Assembly: GCA_025991245.1 (NCBI GenBank)
Contig: BQMJ01000011.1
Location: 234,689 to 298,688 of the forward strand
Direction of reading: 5' to 3'
DNA from: Galdieria partita
Taxonomy: Eukaryota; Rhodophyta; Bangiophyceae; Galdieriales; Galdieriaceae
DNA: 64,000 nt
A program made the translations under genes and the position numbers. Shown piece by piece: positions 1-11,600 of this stretch. The notes under the pieces were generated by a model. That model searched no databases. It was given only the letters and a program-made list of their open reading frames with translations, and was not told where the DNA came from. Within the stretch, counting starts at the first letter, position 1. Every line of letters starts with the position of its first letter.

Positions 1-903
1 AAGAATTCTTGCTTCTCTTCAAAAGTTTCTAAACCACGCACATGTTTCCATACAAGATACGAATCTACTTTTCTTCCTTTTCTCATTAGCCATCGAGTAC
101 TTTCAGGAAGGAACAGCATGGCAACAAGTAAAATAGTAGAAAACAACAACGAAGAGCCCAACATCCAACGCCAATTTCCTGAAACATCTACAAAGATAGC
201 TGCTGCAATATATCCGAATAAGAGCCCTAAATCAATGTTGACTTGATAAAGTGAAACCAAACCACCACGCCATCTTTTTGCACAGTTCTCTGAAATATAA
301 GGAGGCACAGTTCCTGTTTCAAGGCCAACTCCTGCACCCAGAATCATTCTTCCGGCTAATAACACACCAAATGAACCTGCAGCTGCTTCTAAAATGCCTC
401 CTGCTGTATACAACAGACAAGCAACAATAATCGTCCATTTTCTCCCTAGCAACTCATTCACTGGATAGACACTAATAAAAGAAATTGAATAAAGATATAA
501 AATGCAAAATAGAAGCAACTCACCATAATGCTCCAAAGATAGCTCCAAGAGCCATAAAACCAGTAATCATGGACATTCGAGAGCTATCAATGCTAAGATC
601 AGTAGGAATATAGAGTTCTGCTCCGCTAATAAGGCTTTGGTCCAAACCAAACAAGAGACCACCGATACTTGCAAAGGAGGCTAAAAACCAAATGAAAACC
701 TTAGGTTTGGGGATAATCCTAGCAGCTAGGAATGGTTTCTTCCCACTAGCTTGAAGTTCTTCTTCAAGTTTTGACAATTCCTTATCCATTTCCACTTCTT
801 CACTCTCCTTTTCATTATGTGACTCCATTCCACCTGTATCCACTTGGTCAATGATTTCATCTTCTTCAGACTTTCTCCTGTAACCACTCTCTATTTCTGC
901 CAT
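1..903 (-). CDS. Sugar porter (MFS), 5' part, runs off window
   Basis: Major facilitator sugar/proton symporter of the plasma membrane, partial. Exons 524-903 and <1-471, with a 52-nt GT-AG intron (472-523) interrupting a codon after its second base. I start at the ATG at 901-903; the frame is open further upstream but only with a TTG. The N-terminus is acidic and cytosolic-looking (about 75 residues). Then comes TM1 with GLDQSLISGA, the loop with ELLGRKW, and the PES...RWLMRKGRK signature after TM6, which is the classic sugar-porter pattern. About 283 residues are visible; the C-terminal half lies left of the window. It is clearly paralogous to the porter at 19984-21640, including the same intron position. 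The substrate cannot be told from sequence. Fold and family are sure; sugar rather than polyol is an inference. Confidence 0.9.
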
Positions 904-1343
904 AGTTCTATAATGGAATAAGCCTTCCAGAAAAACCTTCCTCAAAGATCCAAGAAGATTTTTTATCCTTTTTATGTTCCAGTGAAATCATCCCACTTCC
1001 TATCCTGTCCACGTGACATAAATTGAATGGAGTTCGTCTGGCGAATTGCATCTTTAAGGTGGTACATTAGACAAATGGGAACAAGTCCTGACAGTGAAGC
1101 TTCGATATGAATGTCCATTGGAATGATCATGTTCGTTTCTTCATTTCTATTATGAAAGTGGAAGATAGATAAACATGTCAGTCATTTCTTGTTCATAAAA
1201 CACTAGTGTCTTCCTGTATTTGTGATAAGAGCGTGAAAGTAGGACTAAGTTGTCAGTCAATTGTTATATTTGAAAGAAAAGAACAAAAGCATTTCTATCA
1301 TACTAAAAACGCAACAATGTTAAAACCTATTCCTAGAGTAGAG
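904..1343. other. Intergenic, upstream of sugar porter
   Basis: This 440-bp spacer lies between the porter start codon and the stop codon of the CPBP protease, both on the minus strand, so it should hold the porter promoter. I see no further gene. Short open frames on the plus strand here are antisense to the protease's last exon or have no ATG. Confidence 0.6.
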
Positions 1344-2448
1344 CTACCACAAGTAAAAGTTACGAGATATGAAAATATAAACATTTAGACAAAAATTGGT
1401 AACTATATGGACCAGAACAGCATTCACAATACTCTTATCTTTCACAGCAACGACCTTTTTACAAGATAAGTGAAATCTATCTCAGTTACTATGCTATGAT
1501 TATCCCTTACCTGAATCATCACTCCATAAAGGAATCCAGCCAACCACTCAAACTCATATCTAAGATGACAGCAACCAAATCCTAAAGATATGATGATAAT
1601 AGAAGGCCAGCAAAATTTGTAAAGTGAAACGTCAAGGACCCAATCACTACCTCCTATTTTTACGAGTTTATAACTCTTAATGTGACTTCCACTTGTACTA
1701 CTAGAATAACGTACCTGTCGATGACTGACCACATAACCAAAGTGTCATAAAGCGAAATCCTAAATTCCTGATTTGAACCTCTTCAATAAAGGGTACCAAT
1801 ACTACGGAATGAAACATTTTCATGCCAAGAAGAATCATTTTTAGTGACATGTTGTAACTCATAAGAGAAGGATTCCAGAGGAATGGAACTCTATCATTGG
1901 TTGGTTGTGGCCTTGGATGTCGTTGTAAACCTATCAAATATAATAGAAATGGAAGGACCACCCTAAGAGTGTCATTAAGGGACATTGAATGAATAAATGT
2001 TGCTAATACCATAATAGAAAGCCAAAAAATCCTAAAAATAAACTACTCCAAATATGAATGTATTGAAAGATGTTAGTTGTTTGGAACAAACGACGTTGCA
2101 ACCACCAAACACACATAACAGTACTTGCAAAGACTCTCATCTAAACATATAAAGAGTTGGACTTTGACTCGATACAAACACACAGATAGAACACTCACTA
2201 TAAAACAGAGATGTTTTCCATTAGTCACACTAACAGGAAATAATAGAAAACAGAAAAACTCTGCCACAGTGATCAAAATGGAAGGAAGATAAATGGCACA
2301 AGATGCCGAGTTCCATCTAACCATAAAATATCCAAAAGAATAACAAATTATGAATACAGTGCTGTCTCGAGACGTACCCTGTTGATACAATACAAATCAC
2401 AGTAGGATAAAAAAGTTGCATAAGCCATGCAATGTAAACTTTGAACAT
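1344..2448 (-). CDS. CPBP-family intramembrane metalloprotease (CAAX/Abi type)
   Basis: Six exons: 2378-2448, 2199-2316, 2010-2140, 1715-1962, 1511-1653, 1344-1454. The five introns of 48-61 nt are all GT-AG, and splicing gives a continuous 273-residue membrane protein. All three CPBP motifs appear in order, each in a different exon: EExxxR (E167, E168, R172 in IEEVQIRNLGFR), FxxxH (F215, H219 in GFGCCH) and HxxxN (H253, N257 in LVHIVTN). The glutamates and histidines are the family's metal and catalytic residues. The stretch WLAGFLYGVMIQ before the third motif resembles the branch of CPBP proteases associated with exosortase systems. Several hydrophobic segments precede the motifs. The substrate and compartment (ER, as for CAAX processing, or plastid) cannot be told. 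No exon alone looks like a gene, so it is easily missed. Confidence 0.85.
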
Positions 2449-2887
2449 CTCGAGTTTCTAGTCAATTCTACTGCAGTTTCCGGCTTGTAGTATTTGAACT
2501 TTTGCCTTGAGTTTTGTTGCCGTATTTTGTGTGGTTACAATAGGAATTCGTGCCCAATGTATATAAACGTTTGTATGTATATACAGACCCAGAGTTTCTC
2601 AGGCTTTTTTGGCAATACTTCTGTTCTTGATACTACACAACTCTATAAACGTGACCAAGGTTTGTTTATTGCTCTTAGCAAATAACAAGCAGTAACGCTC
2701 AAGAACTCAGGAACGTAGCTGAGTGTTTACCATTTGTCTCTGAAAAGTGATCCGCTTCCTGTACCGCGGATCTTGAGCAAGTGCAATCGTGTCTTTGATA
2801 ATCAATCAGACGACACCTCAGCTTGTGTGATCCATTTGTGGAAAACTCGCCATGTGGCGAATTGCCTTTATTTAAGTTTATGCGCAA
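2449..2887. other. Intergenic spacer
   Basis: This 439-bp spacer lies between the CPBP start codon and the stop of the eS31 fusion, both minus strand. It should carry the CPBP promoter and the eS31 3' UTR. I see no gene or RNA in it. Confidence 0.5.
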
Positions 2888-3343
2888 CTACTTTCCTTCA
2901 GAAACATAAGTGAGACCACATTTGCCACAATATTGTCTTCCACGGTGGGCTGCCATGAATACACCTGGTCCACAGGTTGGATTGGGACAAGATCTTCGAA
3001 GTCGAGTGACTTTTCCATCATCAGACACTTTATAGTACTTCAATACTGCAAGTGGGACCTTCTTCTTCTTATGCTTAATCTTCTTGGGCTTGGTAAAGGA
3101 CTTTTTTCTTTTCTTTTTTGCACCTCCTTTCAAGCGAAGACTAGCAAACAAAAAAGGACTATCAACTTCTCCTACATTTGCCTCATCTGCCAAATCTGAA
3201 ACACTTGAAAAGATTCTCAAGTCCTCAAAAGGAACTCGTTCACTTTCTGCTAGTTGTTTCCGTAGTTCCGAAACAGGGGTTGCCGCAGGAAAATCAAATA
3301 AACGAGTCTTATTATCAAGACTTTTCACAAATAGTTGAACCAT
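2888..3343 (-). CDS. RPS27A: Divergent ubiquitin-like domain fused to ribosomal protein eS31 (S27a)
   Basis: Single-exon fusion of 151 residues. Residues 1-74 form a ubiquitin-like fold ([16 protein letters not shown] at the start) ending in LRLKGG, the expected cleavage site. Residues 75-151 are eS31: a basic linker rich in KKKRKK, then the zinc ribbon with CPNPTC and YCGKC that sits at the 40S beak. The ribosomal part is canonical, but the ubiquitin part is not. Ubiquitin's near-invariant sequence is gone and the region around Lys48 reads SDLADE, so this unit is unlikely to supply working ubiquitin. It resembles the FUBI-S30 arrangement, where a degenerate ubiquitin acts as a folding chaperone for the ribosomal protein. 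The GG suggests it is still cleaved off. The eS31 call is secure; the fate of the UBL is inference. Confidence 0.95.
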   Translation of the reverse strand: MVQLFVKSLDNKTRLFDFPAATPVSELRKQLAESERVPFEDLRIFSSVSDLADEANVGEVDSPFLFASLRLKGGAKKKRKKSFTKPKKIKHKKKKVPLAVLKYYKVSDDGKVTRLRRSCPNPTCGPGVFMAAHRGRQYCGKCGLTYVSEGK

Positions 3344-4150
3344 TGTTCCGTTTATACACTGTATTCAACAATATGCTTCGCGTCTCTTGAGTGCTCTACT
3401 GCGAATCTATGCAAATAGAGCGGTCAGTCCACGACGTCGAAGCTACAAAATGGAATGAAGACCCAAACTATTTAGGAAATGTTGATTTAGCATTCAGTTG
3501 TTAGAACTTAAACGAGCTTTGTCCTTTGAAGATATTGAAAATGTTTGTTTATTCAACCAATTTACTTTCACAGTCATATAGCTTCTACCTAGTTTTCCCT
3601 CACAAAAGTATAATGTTTGGAGAGGAACAAATCCTTTAAAATGAACTCAGTTTGAATGTTGAACTTGAGTTGTAAAGCAGCGTATAATTGCTTGCTTCTG
3701 AACCCCCTTTTTATTTTTTGGTTATTTATTGTCAAGGAACAAGATATGTTTAGCAGTTACCTTTTGGTTTCAGTTTGAACCTTAGCCGATAATATGTCGT
3801 TATTGGACATGGTGCTAGAGTCAGTTTCAAGTTTTCCTATTTTTCAAAACTGGAAACTTTCAACCATTTCGTTCTATCTTTGTGGAAGTTTGGAATAATT
3901 AATTTTCGTTGCTCTAAATAGGATGTTTCTTGTTATTCAAAGTCACTGCTGTTGAAATATGTTTAATGAGGAACTCTTCCGAGGATAGAATTCGGTTGAA
4001 TGTGTTGTTCGATAGAGTTGCTTGTCGTGCTTATATTATAATTGGTCTAGTTTTACAATCATATTTGGAGTTTTAGAAACGGCAATCTTTGTAAAGAATA
4101 TGTACAACATTTTATCATTGCTTTTTGAGTATTGACTATATCTTATATAT
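3344..4150. other. Intergenic spacer
   Basis: About 800 bp between the eS31 start codon and the thioredoxin stop codon (both minus strand). It is T-rich on the plus strand and contains no frame I would defend. It should include the promoter of the eS31 fusion. Nothing else is recognised. Confidence 0.5.
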
Positions 4151-4520
4151 TTACATATATTTCTTCAACATCTTCTTCAGACTAGACTTGGAGGCACCCA
4201 CTGATTCATCCAGCTTTCGATTGTCTCTGTAGCATACAAATGTTGGAAGTGCTCCTATGCCAACCATCTTTGCTATTCCAGGAAGTGTATCAACATTGAT
4301 TCTGTAAAACTGTATCTTCTTGTCTTTATATTTAGAGTCTTTCATGAGGTCTTGTAAGAATTTTTCCATCTTTTGGCAAGGAGAGCACCACTCTGCAAAG
4401 AATTCAACGACCACCTTAAGAAAGAATGAGACTTCCTTTTCATTTAGAAGAACAACTTACCAACGATTCAGATAAGATGACTTTTTCAAATTCCTCCGTA
4501 GCAGTAAGAGTAGTAGCCAT
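4151..4520 (-). CDS. Thioredoxin (cytosolic h-like)
   Basis: Two exons, 4461-4520 and 4151-4414, separated by a 46-nt GT-AG intron. Splicing gives 107 residues, the standard thioredoxin length. The start is the ATG at 4518-4520, giving MATTLTATEEF. The active site is W29-C30-S-P-C33 and the cis-proline loop is GALPTF. There is no transit peptide, so a cytosolic disulfide reductase is likely. The central residues SP replace the usual GP; CSPC is rarer but known among thioredoxins. Without splicing, the first 20 residues (the first strand and helix) are lost. Its client proteins are not indicated by context. Confidence 0.93.
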
Positions 4521-5464
4521 ACCTCGATTATCTCCTCGAACCGACCAAAGTCAATCTTGTGAAGGTCGTCTTCTAATTTTCGTCCCATCAACTCCGCCAT
4601 TTGGTGATGATCACAATCAGACACGTTGAACGAGCAGGGACAGCTGGAATTGACATGGAATGTTCGTGGAATGCAAAAACGTAAACTGCACCACAACTCA
4701 TCTTCATGAGTGGCGACCATTCTCTGTAGTAACGATCGACTATGGGAAGTTATGCATTGTATAGATTGGAATGATTTTGGCAGTTTTAAAGAACTGTCCC
4801 TTGTTGCAAAAACAAAGAAATAGACCAAAATTTTACTACTAGAAAAGGAAACTCGCCATCACCTTTTCCTAAGAGTGAAATTCTGTTCAGGTTGTTGCTC
4901 TAGTATGAAGGAAACATGTTGTTACAGTTCTATGTAGGCAGTGTAGGTTTTGCACGAATCTCTAAAGATAACGTTGGTTTTCTAAATACAGGGACAGCCT
5001 TTTGAGTAAAGGAGGATAGGAAACAAGCTATAATAATGCGTCAAGTGTTGAACAAAATACTTGAAAGACAACAACTGATTGCTATCAACACAACCCTTCA
5101 AAGCCAGTCCTATAAAACAAACAAAAGAACTTGTCAAGCACTCTTTGCACATTTAAATGAAGTTTTTGATATAACTTTTAGAAACTCGTAAGAAGAATAG
5201 AAGAAGCAATAGCTTCACTAAGCTCTTGTATTGATGAGAATTTAGTATGTGCCTTGTCAATAGAGTAGATTTAGTTCAAGAGGACATCATCAAATGACCA
5301 TGTTGTTCCTGTTTCTCAATTGTCGACAAGTGCAAAAACTGAAAAATTGGTTATCTAATTACCAAACTTGTTTCGGCTATTTGCCAATTGTTATGTAGCT
5401 TTACATGAGTCTTCCAATCACTTGATTCATAGGAAATAAATCATCGAAGAAATTCAGCAGAGCT
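4521..5464. other. Divergent intergenic region, thioredoxin / PEX14
   Basis: About 940 bp between two divergent genes. The only frame I note is a 51-codon ATG frame at 5036-5191, listed separately. A longer minus-strand frame at 4457-4828 overlaps the thioredoxin first exon in another phase and is not supported. Confidence 0.5.
5036..5191 (+). CDS. Candidate small ORF, 51 residues
   Basis: ATG-initiated frame ending in TAA, protein beginning MRQVLNKILERQQ. It is basic and probably helical, with no signal or membrane segment, and I recognise no family. It stands alone in the spacer upstream of PEX14, on the same strand, and could also be a chance frame or part of the PEX14 leader. There is no evidence beyond the open frame. 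Confidence 0.2.
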   Translation: MRQVLNKILERQQLIAINTTLQSQSYKTNKRTCQALFAHLNEVFDITFRNS

Positions 5465-7085
5465 ATGACGATCCGTGAAGATGAAGTAAGCTGCGCAATG
5501 TTTGTAAACACGCGTACACAATAGTGCTAAACTAAATTTTGTTCGTATAGGTAAAAAAAGCGGTAAGCTTTTTAGAGCATCCTCAAGTAAAGCCTACTGC
5601 GGGACAGAGAAAGGTGGACTTTTTACGAAGAAAGGGATTGACCGATGACGAGATAAGAGAGGCCTTTCAAAGAGCAGGACAAATATATCCAGAAGATACT
5701 TTTACCGGAAATTCTGAAGGAGAACAGTTGGATTCAGCTGCAAAGACGACAAATGCACCTAACAACGTACCAAAGAGTGTAACACCAAACGAAAAGGCTG
5801 CCAGTCAACAAGTATGGAAATCACTACACTGTTTTTCTCAGTGGGTAACTGAAACTTTTTGTATTAGGTTGCACAAGTTTCCTCAGACAAAGTAAACGCA
5901 AATAGCCTTCCCTCTAATCAAATGAGTTTGTCACAACCCGGAGGAGTTTGGGTTCCTCAACCTTTCGCCTATGTCACTCCACAAGTTGCAAGTTCGCAAC
6001 AACCTCAACAAAAGGAGCGCTCTTGGTCTTTTGGTAGTATATTTTTAGGAGCAGGTGCCACCGCAGGAATTGTTCTAGCGATAAGAGAAGTACTGAGAAA
6101 GTATGTTGTGCCGCTTTATTTCCCTGAAGCACGACCACGAGACAATAGTAAACAGAAGCCTTCCCGAGAAGACGAGGAGGGGAGACAATACTTGGAAAAA
6201 CAAGTTGGTATGTAGCGTTATTTGCAATATTTTAAAACTGTTGAATATTTGTAGATGAGTTGAAAACATTGGTGAAAAGCCTTGTAAAAGCTACCGAAAG
6301 AAATAATGATATGATAGAAGAATTAGTTCATAAATCTGAACGTCAAATGCGTCAAGACTTGTTTGAAGTTGTCAACTGTCTCAAATCTGTGGTTTCCGGT
6401 ATGCAGATATTCAAAGAAGCTCTTCATAGGGAACCTTCACATTCAGAGGATAAACTGCGTCAAGATAATGTTGCTATTTTGAATAGTATGCAAGGTTATC
6501 AAAGAGAAGAAGACTTTAATCGTTCCAAGTCAGAAAAAGAAGTATGGCATTCGAATAAGAGTTGGTTAGTTGGCGATGACAACTATTCATTGGATGCAAA
6601 TGGTGTTGGAACCCAAATATTTTCCAATAAGATACGGGATCCAGGTAGTTTGTATATATGGTCTGTTTGAAAAGTACTTCTGATCATCCTTTATAGGCAT
6701 TATGGATGATTTCATGTCGATTCCTCCAGCCTCTTTAGAAGAGTTGGTTCCGAAAGCAAAGGAAGTATCCAGTGGCATGTCCACAGTCAATGATGTCCAT
6801 AGCAATTCAAATAAAAGGGAGGGAAAGGAAGAATATCACAGCGGCAGAATGAATGGATCGCAAATGACTACAGAGAACATGGCGAATGGAACTTTGGACG
6901 AGGAAAATGCGAAGAAAGCATTTCAACAAGCAATGTTGGCAGAAGCCAAAGCTGCACTTGAGAGAAGAAGTCATCCTCATTCGAGTTCTCGTTCGTCACC
7001 TGCTCGTTCTGTAGATAGTGAACGACAGAACACTGAGAAAGAGATTAGGAGAGAATCAGACAACGTTGCAATAGATACCACATAG
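5465..7085 (+). CDS. PEX14: Peroxin-14, peroxisomal docking protein
   Basis: Five exons: 5465-5485, 5551-5811, 5868-6207, 6255-6644, 6697-7085, with introns of 47-65 nt. The product is 466 residues. The first exon codes only seven residues, MTIREDE. The PEX14 N-terminal domain follows at about residues 4-48 (KKAVSFLEHPQV, FLRRKGLT, EIREAF); in the family it binds the WxxxF motifs of PEX5. A single membrane segment lies at about 150-167 (GSIFLGAGATAGIVLAI), followed by a coiled coil at about 207-265 and a low-complexity acidic/serine-rich tail. This is the standard PEX14 layout: docking of the cargo receptor at the peroxisome membrane. It converges with the HemW gene, only 65 bp between stop codons. 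Confidence 0.95.
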
Positions 7086-7150
7086 GAGACTGTCTTTGTT
7101 GATTCGCAAATGTCGATAGTTTTCCTTGTTGATTCTTGCAAAAATTATCT

Positions 7151-8596
7151 TTAGGATTGAGCCTTGTGATATTTGGATGATGACTTGTTCCACAAAGACT
7201 TTTCTAACAATGAAATCAATATGCTATTTTGTAAAAGAAAGCCGTTTGGATCTTGTAAAGCAATCCTTTGTAGTTGCCCATTGCAGTTATATTTCCCTAA
7301 TATATGACCACTTTCTATCCAAGGTTGAGCAGCTTCCATGACTTGCCAAGATACTTGTTGTCCATATTGCTTTTCAAACTCATCTATTGAAATGCCTTGT
7401 TTCATTCTTAAGCCAAGTATCAAAGTATCCACTGCCTGTTCTTGTAACGACTCTTCCGGACATTCCACTTCACCATTTTGCATTTCTAAACGTTTCACCC
7501 AATCAAAGTAAGAAAGTAACTTTCGAGGTCGAGAAAACCTTTTCATTTCTGTATAACTTGTTGCACTTATACCAAAACCGTAATAACTCTGATTCTTCCA
7601 ATAAACTTGATTATGTTTCGAAAGATATTTAGGCTTTCCGTAATTGGAAACTTCATAATGCTCAAAGCCTCGTTCTCTTAGTCGACATGAAGCAAATATA
7701 TACATAGCGGCTGCTTCATCCTCTGATGGCAAAGGATAAACACCACTTTGATATTTTTTCCCAAAAGGTGTGCTTCCTTCTAAAATCAAATCATAACAAG
7801 ATAGATGTTCCGGATCTAATGAAATGGCCTTTTCAATGGAGTCCTAAAGCCAAGACATAGTCAACAGATGAAAATTCAGTCCTTCAAAGCGGTACACACA
7901 CAAATACAAACATACCTTGAATACTTCTAAACTCTGATTGGGTAATCCACTCATCAAATCGAGGCTCAAATTGGTGAAGCCTGCAGTTCTTAAGGTATCC
8001 CAAGCATAATATATTTCTTTCGAATTATGCGATCGACCACATAGCTGCAATAGAGTATCATCAAAAGACTGTACTCCAACACTAACTCGGTTAACACCCA
8101 AAGCAAAGAATTCTCTTGCTTTGGACAAGTCAAAAGTACCGGGATCCATCTCGACAGTCAATTCAACATCAGAAGCAAAGTTGATATATTTTTGCAAGGA
8201 AAGTAATATCTGTTGAATATAAATAGTAGGCAAAAGAGAAGGTGTACCTCCCCCAAAGTAAACAGTTTCCAAGTCTGGAAGTTTCTGATATTTCCGCTTG
8301 AAATAACTCAGTGTACTTTCTATTTCTCTAACAATATATGAAATATAGTTATCGTACCAATGAGAGGAATCTCCTGCAATAACTGCAAAGTCACAATAAA
8401 AGCACTTGCGAATACAAAAAGGAATATGAATATAAACAGACTTGGGAAGAGCATAACTCCTATTCTCCACTTTACTATTGACATACTCCAACTTTTCATA
8501 ACTCATAGGAAGTTTACATCGTGTCATATGCGTAGTAGCAGTAGTAAAATGATGAATAAAAGTCCACGCAAGTTGTCGAGTCTTTGACGAATTCAT
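7151..8596 (-). CDS. hemW: HemW-like radical SAM protein (coproporphyrinogen oxidase-like)
   Basis: Two exons, 7916-8596 and 7151-7843, with a 72-nt GT-AG intron; 457 residues. The radical-SAM cluster is C61xxxC65xxC68 in IPFCIRKCFYCDF, preceded by YIHIPF and followed by the SAM-binding GGGTPSLL. The C-terminal half has HNQVYWKNQSYYGFG, as in the HemN C-terminal domain. HemW proteins bind haem and are thought to act in haem delivery; they are often mis-annotated as oxygen-independent coproporphyrinogen oxidase. About 50 basic/hydroxylated residues precede the catalytic domain and may be an organelle targeting sequence. The gene is divergent from XRN1, with only 27 bp between the two ATGs. HemW rather than HemN is my reading of the length and C-terminus. 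Confidence 0.85.
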
Positions 8597-8623
8597 TGGA
8601 GCATAGTGTAAAAGAGAAGACTT
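8597..8623. promoter_or_regulatory. 27-bp bidirectional start region (HemW / XRN1)
   Basis: Only 27 bp separate the two divergent start codons. Each gene's core promoter and 5' leader must therefore overlap its neighbour or lie inside the neighbour's coding region. No TATA-like box is apparent. Confidence 0.5.
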
Positions 8624-11600
8624 ATGGGAGTTCCCAAGTTTTATCGTTGGGTATCAGAACGTTATCCATTAACTCTACATAAAGTAGTTCCTTCGGTAGT
8701 GCCAGACGTAGATAACTTTTATTTAGATGCTAATGGAATATTACACAACTGTGCTCGACCAAAGGATAGTCAGGAGCCCTTTCCTTGTCAATATCCTTCA
8801 GAAGAAGAAATATTTCTGGAAACTTTTAATTACATTGATATGCTATTTTCGATGATACGCCCCAAAAGGTTGGTTTATATTGCTATAGATGGAGTTGCAC
8901 CTCGAGCCAAGATGAACCAGCAACGAGCCAGAAGGTTTCGAACTGCCACCGACCGAACAAAAGAAATGGAGAACCGACTCCAACAAGGAAAACCGATTCC
9001 TCAACGTTGGTTTGATTCCAATTGTATTACTCCAGGTACTAGATTTATGGCTAGATTTTCTGAAGCGCTGGAATATCTAGTTCATAAAAAGATAACAGAG
9101 GACAAGTCTTGGGCCAGTGTAAAAGTCATTCTTTCGACTACCAACGCTCCAGGGGAGGGAGAACATAAAATAATAGAGTATATACGTCGTAAGAAGCTAA
9201 GTGGGGATTGGGAAGCCAATCTATCGCACTGTTTATATGGTTTGGACGCTGACTTGATTATGCTTTCCTTAGTGACACATGAACCCCACTTTATTCTGTT
9301 ACGGGAAAGAACGGATCTATCCAAGTTATTTGCTTCCAAAAAAGGAAATTTTGGAGTTGAAGCAACTCCATTGGATCGCTGTATTTCAGGAGAGTTTGAA
9401 TTTTTTTCCATCGGAGTGTTGAGAGAATATTTGGATCGCGAATTTTGTAAACTTCCTATTACATTTTACAATTTGGAGAATTGTATTCATGATTTTATTT
9501 TTATGTGTTTCTTAGTTGGAAATGATTTTCTTCCTCAACTACCCACTTTGAATATTGCTGAAGGAGCTTTGGATACTATGTTAACTCTATATAAGAAATT
9601 GTTACCTTTATTTGGTGGTTATTTAATTGAAAATGGAAATATTGTTATGGAGAGATTGGAAATATTTCTTTCCAAACTGGGTTTATTGGAAAGGTTAACT
9701 ATAAACAGAAGACTGGAGGCAATTGCTCAATCCAAAGGCAGACCACCTCGAATGGTGGATATTGGAACTGGTCATGATGGCTTGTGGGGATTGGAAAATG
9801 ATTATTCTAATGAGAATGCAGAAGATTATGTTATAGAACCTTGGACAAAGGAAGATATTGATCAATTATTGAATGAAGCATATTTGGCTTCTACAGATCC
9901 TTTAATGGAGTCTATCAAGGTATGTGTCATTAGTTTTATAAACATTCGAGATAAAACATGACATTGGATAGCAATCTTATTATAGAGACAAGTTACATAT
10001 CGATCGGGAAAACAAGGATAGTTTAGAACAACTCAAGTTTACATATATCAAAGGCTTGATATGGACATGGAAATATTATTGTAGCGGTTGTCCTAGTTGG
10101 AGATGGTATTATCCGTATCATTATGCACCGATGGCTTCCGATTTGGTCGGACTAAATTGGACAACCAATATTAGTGACTTCAGTGTCAGTGAACCCTTTT
10201 TGCCATTTCAACAACTTTTGGCTGTATTACCTCCTCAAAGTGCTTGGTGCTTACCAACTGCTTTACAAAGACTGATGATAGACAAGTCTTCACCTATTCA
10301 TTCATTTTATCCATCAGAGTTTGAAGTGGATATGGATGGAAAGAGAAATTCATGGGAAGGGGTAGTCAAACTTCCATTTGTGGATGAAGCCATTCTGTTG
10401 AAAGCGTATTATTCTATACCAAATGAGGCATTCTCTGAAGAAGAAAGGAGAAGAAATGCTTGTCAACAAACTATGATTTATCGACGTCATAATAGAAATG
10501 AAAAGAATTTTGGAAGGAAGATACAATCACCGTTTCCCAATCATTTACGTGACATTGAAGAGACTGCTGCAGTTTGTGAACCTTTAAACCTTCCAGTAAT
10601 TGATAGTTATCTTGGATTTGAACCTCAACTGTTTCCTGGAACTTGTTTGGGTGCATCATCTCCGGGTAATTATCCCACTTTGAAGACACTATCATTTTCT
10701 ATTTATTATGCCAAGATTGGTGTAAATGTATTTGGTATCCCAAGTAAGCGAGAAACTGTTATTGTCAAACCTCAAGCGAATCAAGATGAAAAGATGACCA
10801 CTTTGAATATCTTGATGAATGGACAGGCGTTTTATTCACCAGGGAAAAGAGTTTTAGTAGAATATCCATGGCGTTGTGAAGCATTGGTTTGGTCGGTGAT
10901 AGTTCGTACTGGCGAGAAAGTATTTAAACTACCGGGAACATCAGAACTCTCCAAGGAAACCGTTGATCCCAACTTTTTTAGTATTCAATTGGAACAATTC
11001 AGAAAGCAAGCTTTGAGTACCAGTGCTTTAGATATTGGAGAAGTTGAATTTCTTGTGGGCGTTCATCTTTGTGATAAAAGAGATCCCTCTTCTGGTGCCA
11101 TTGTTTCTTATTGTAACGAAGAAGTTTGGTTACCTGTTTGTGTTGTTGTACCTATCGACTTTTCCACTAGAATGAATCGGAGACAAGGTTATATAACATC
11201 CACCATTTCAGAGTTGAACAAAGGTGATTGGGTTGTTTACATTGGTGAAGGTCCACATTTTGGAAGAACAGCTGCTGTAGTAAGTCATATCAAACGTCCA
11301 AAGAATGATTCTCATCTCAATTCGAATTGGGTGAAAATCAAATTCTTGAATCAAAGAACTTTAGAATGGAATGAAACTAAGATGGCAACGACTAAAGATG
11401 AAGAAGTCACTTGGTTTTCATTATCTCAAACTGCAGAGTTGCTGAAGAGTACACCATTTGCTGTATCAAGGATCACAAGCTCTGTATTTGTCAAGCCTTA
11501 CAAGTCCAATGACCGACCTGAGGATATTGGACTACGTTTAAAATTCGTGTCTAAAAGTCTTTATGTTCCCGGATATTGTCGATTATTGACACCTTCCAAT

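Noticed and set aside
904-945. Upstream extension of the first sugar porter to a TTG, and similar extensions elsewhere (porter 2, SecE, NTPases)
   Set aside because: These begin at TTG or GTG. The sequence is eukaryotic nuclear, so I start at the first in-frame ATG.
4457-4828. A 123-codon minus-strand frame overlapping thioredoxin exon 1
   Set aside because: It is in a different phase from the conserved thioredoxin N-terminus and shows no family signature of its own.
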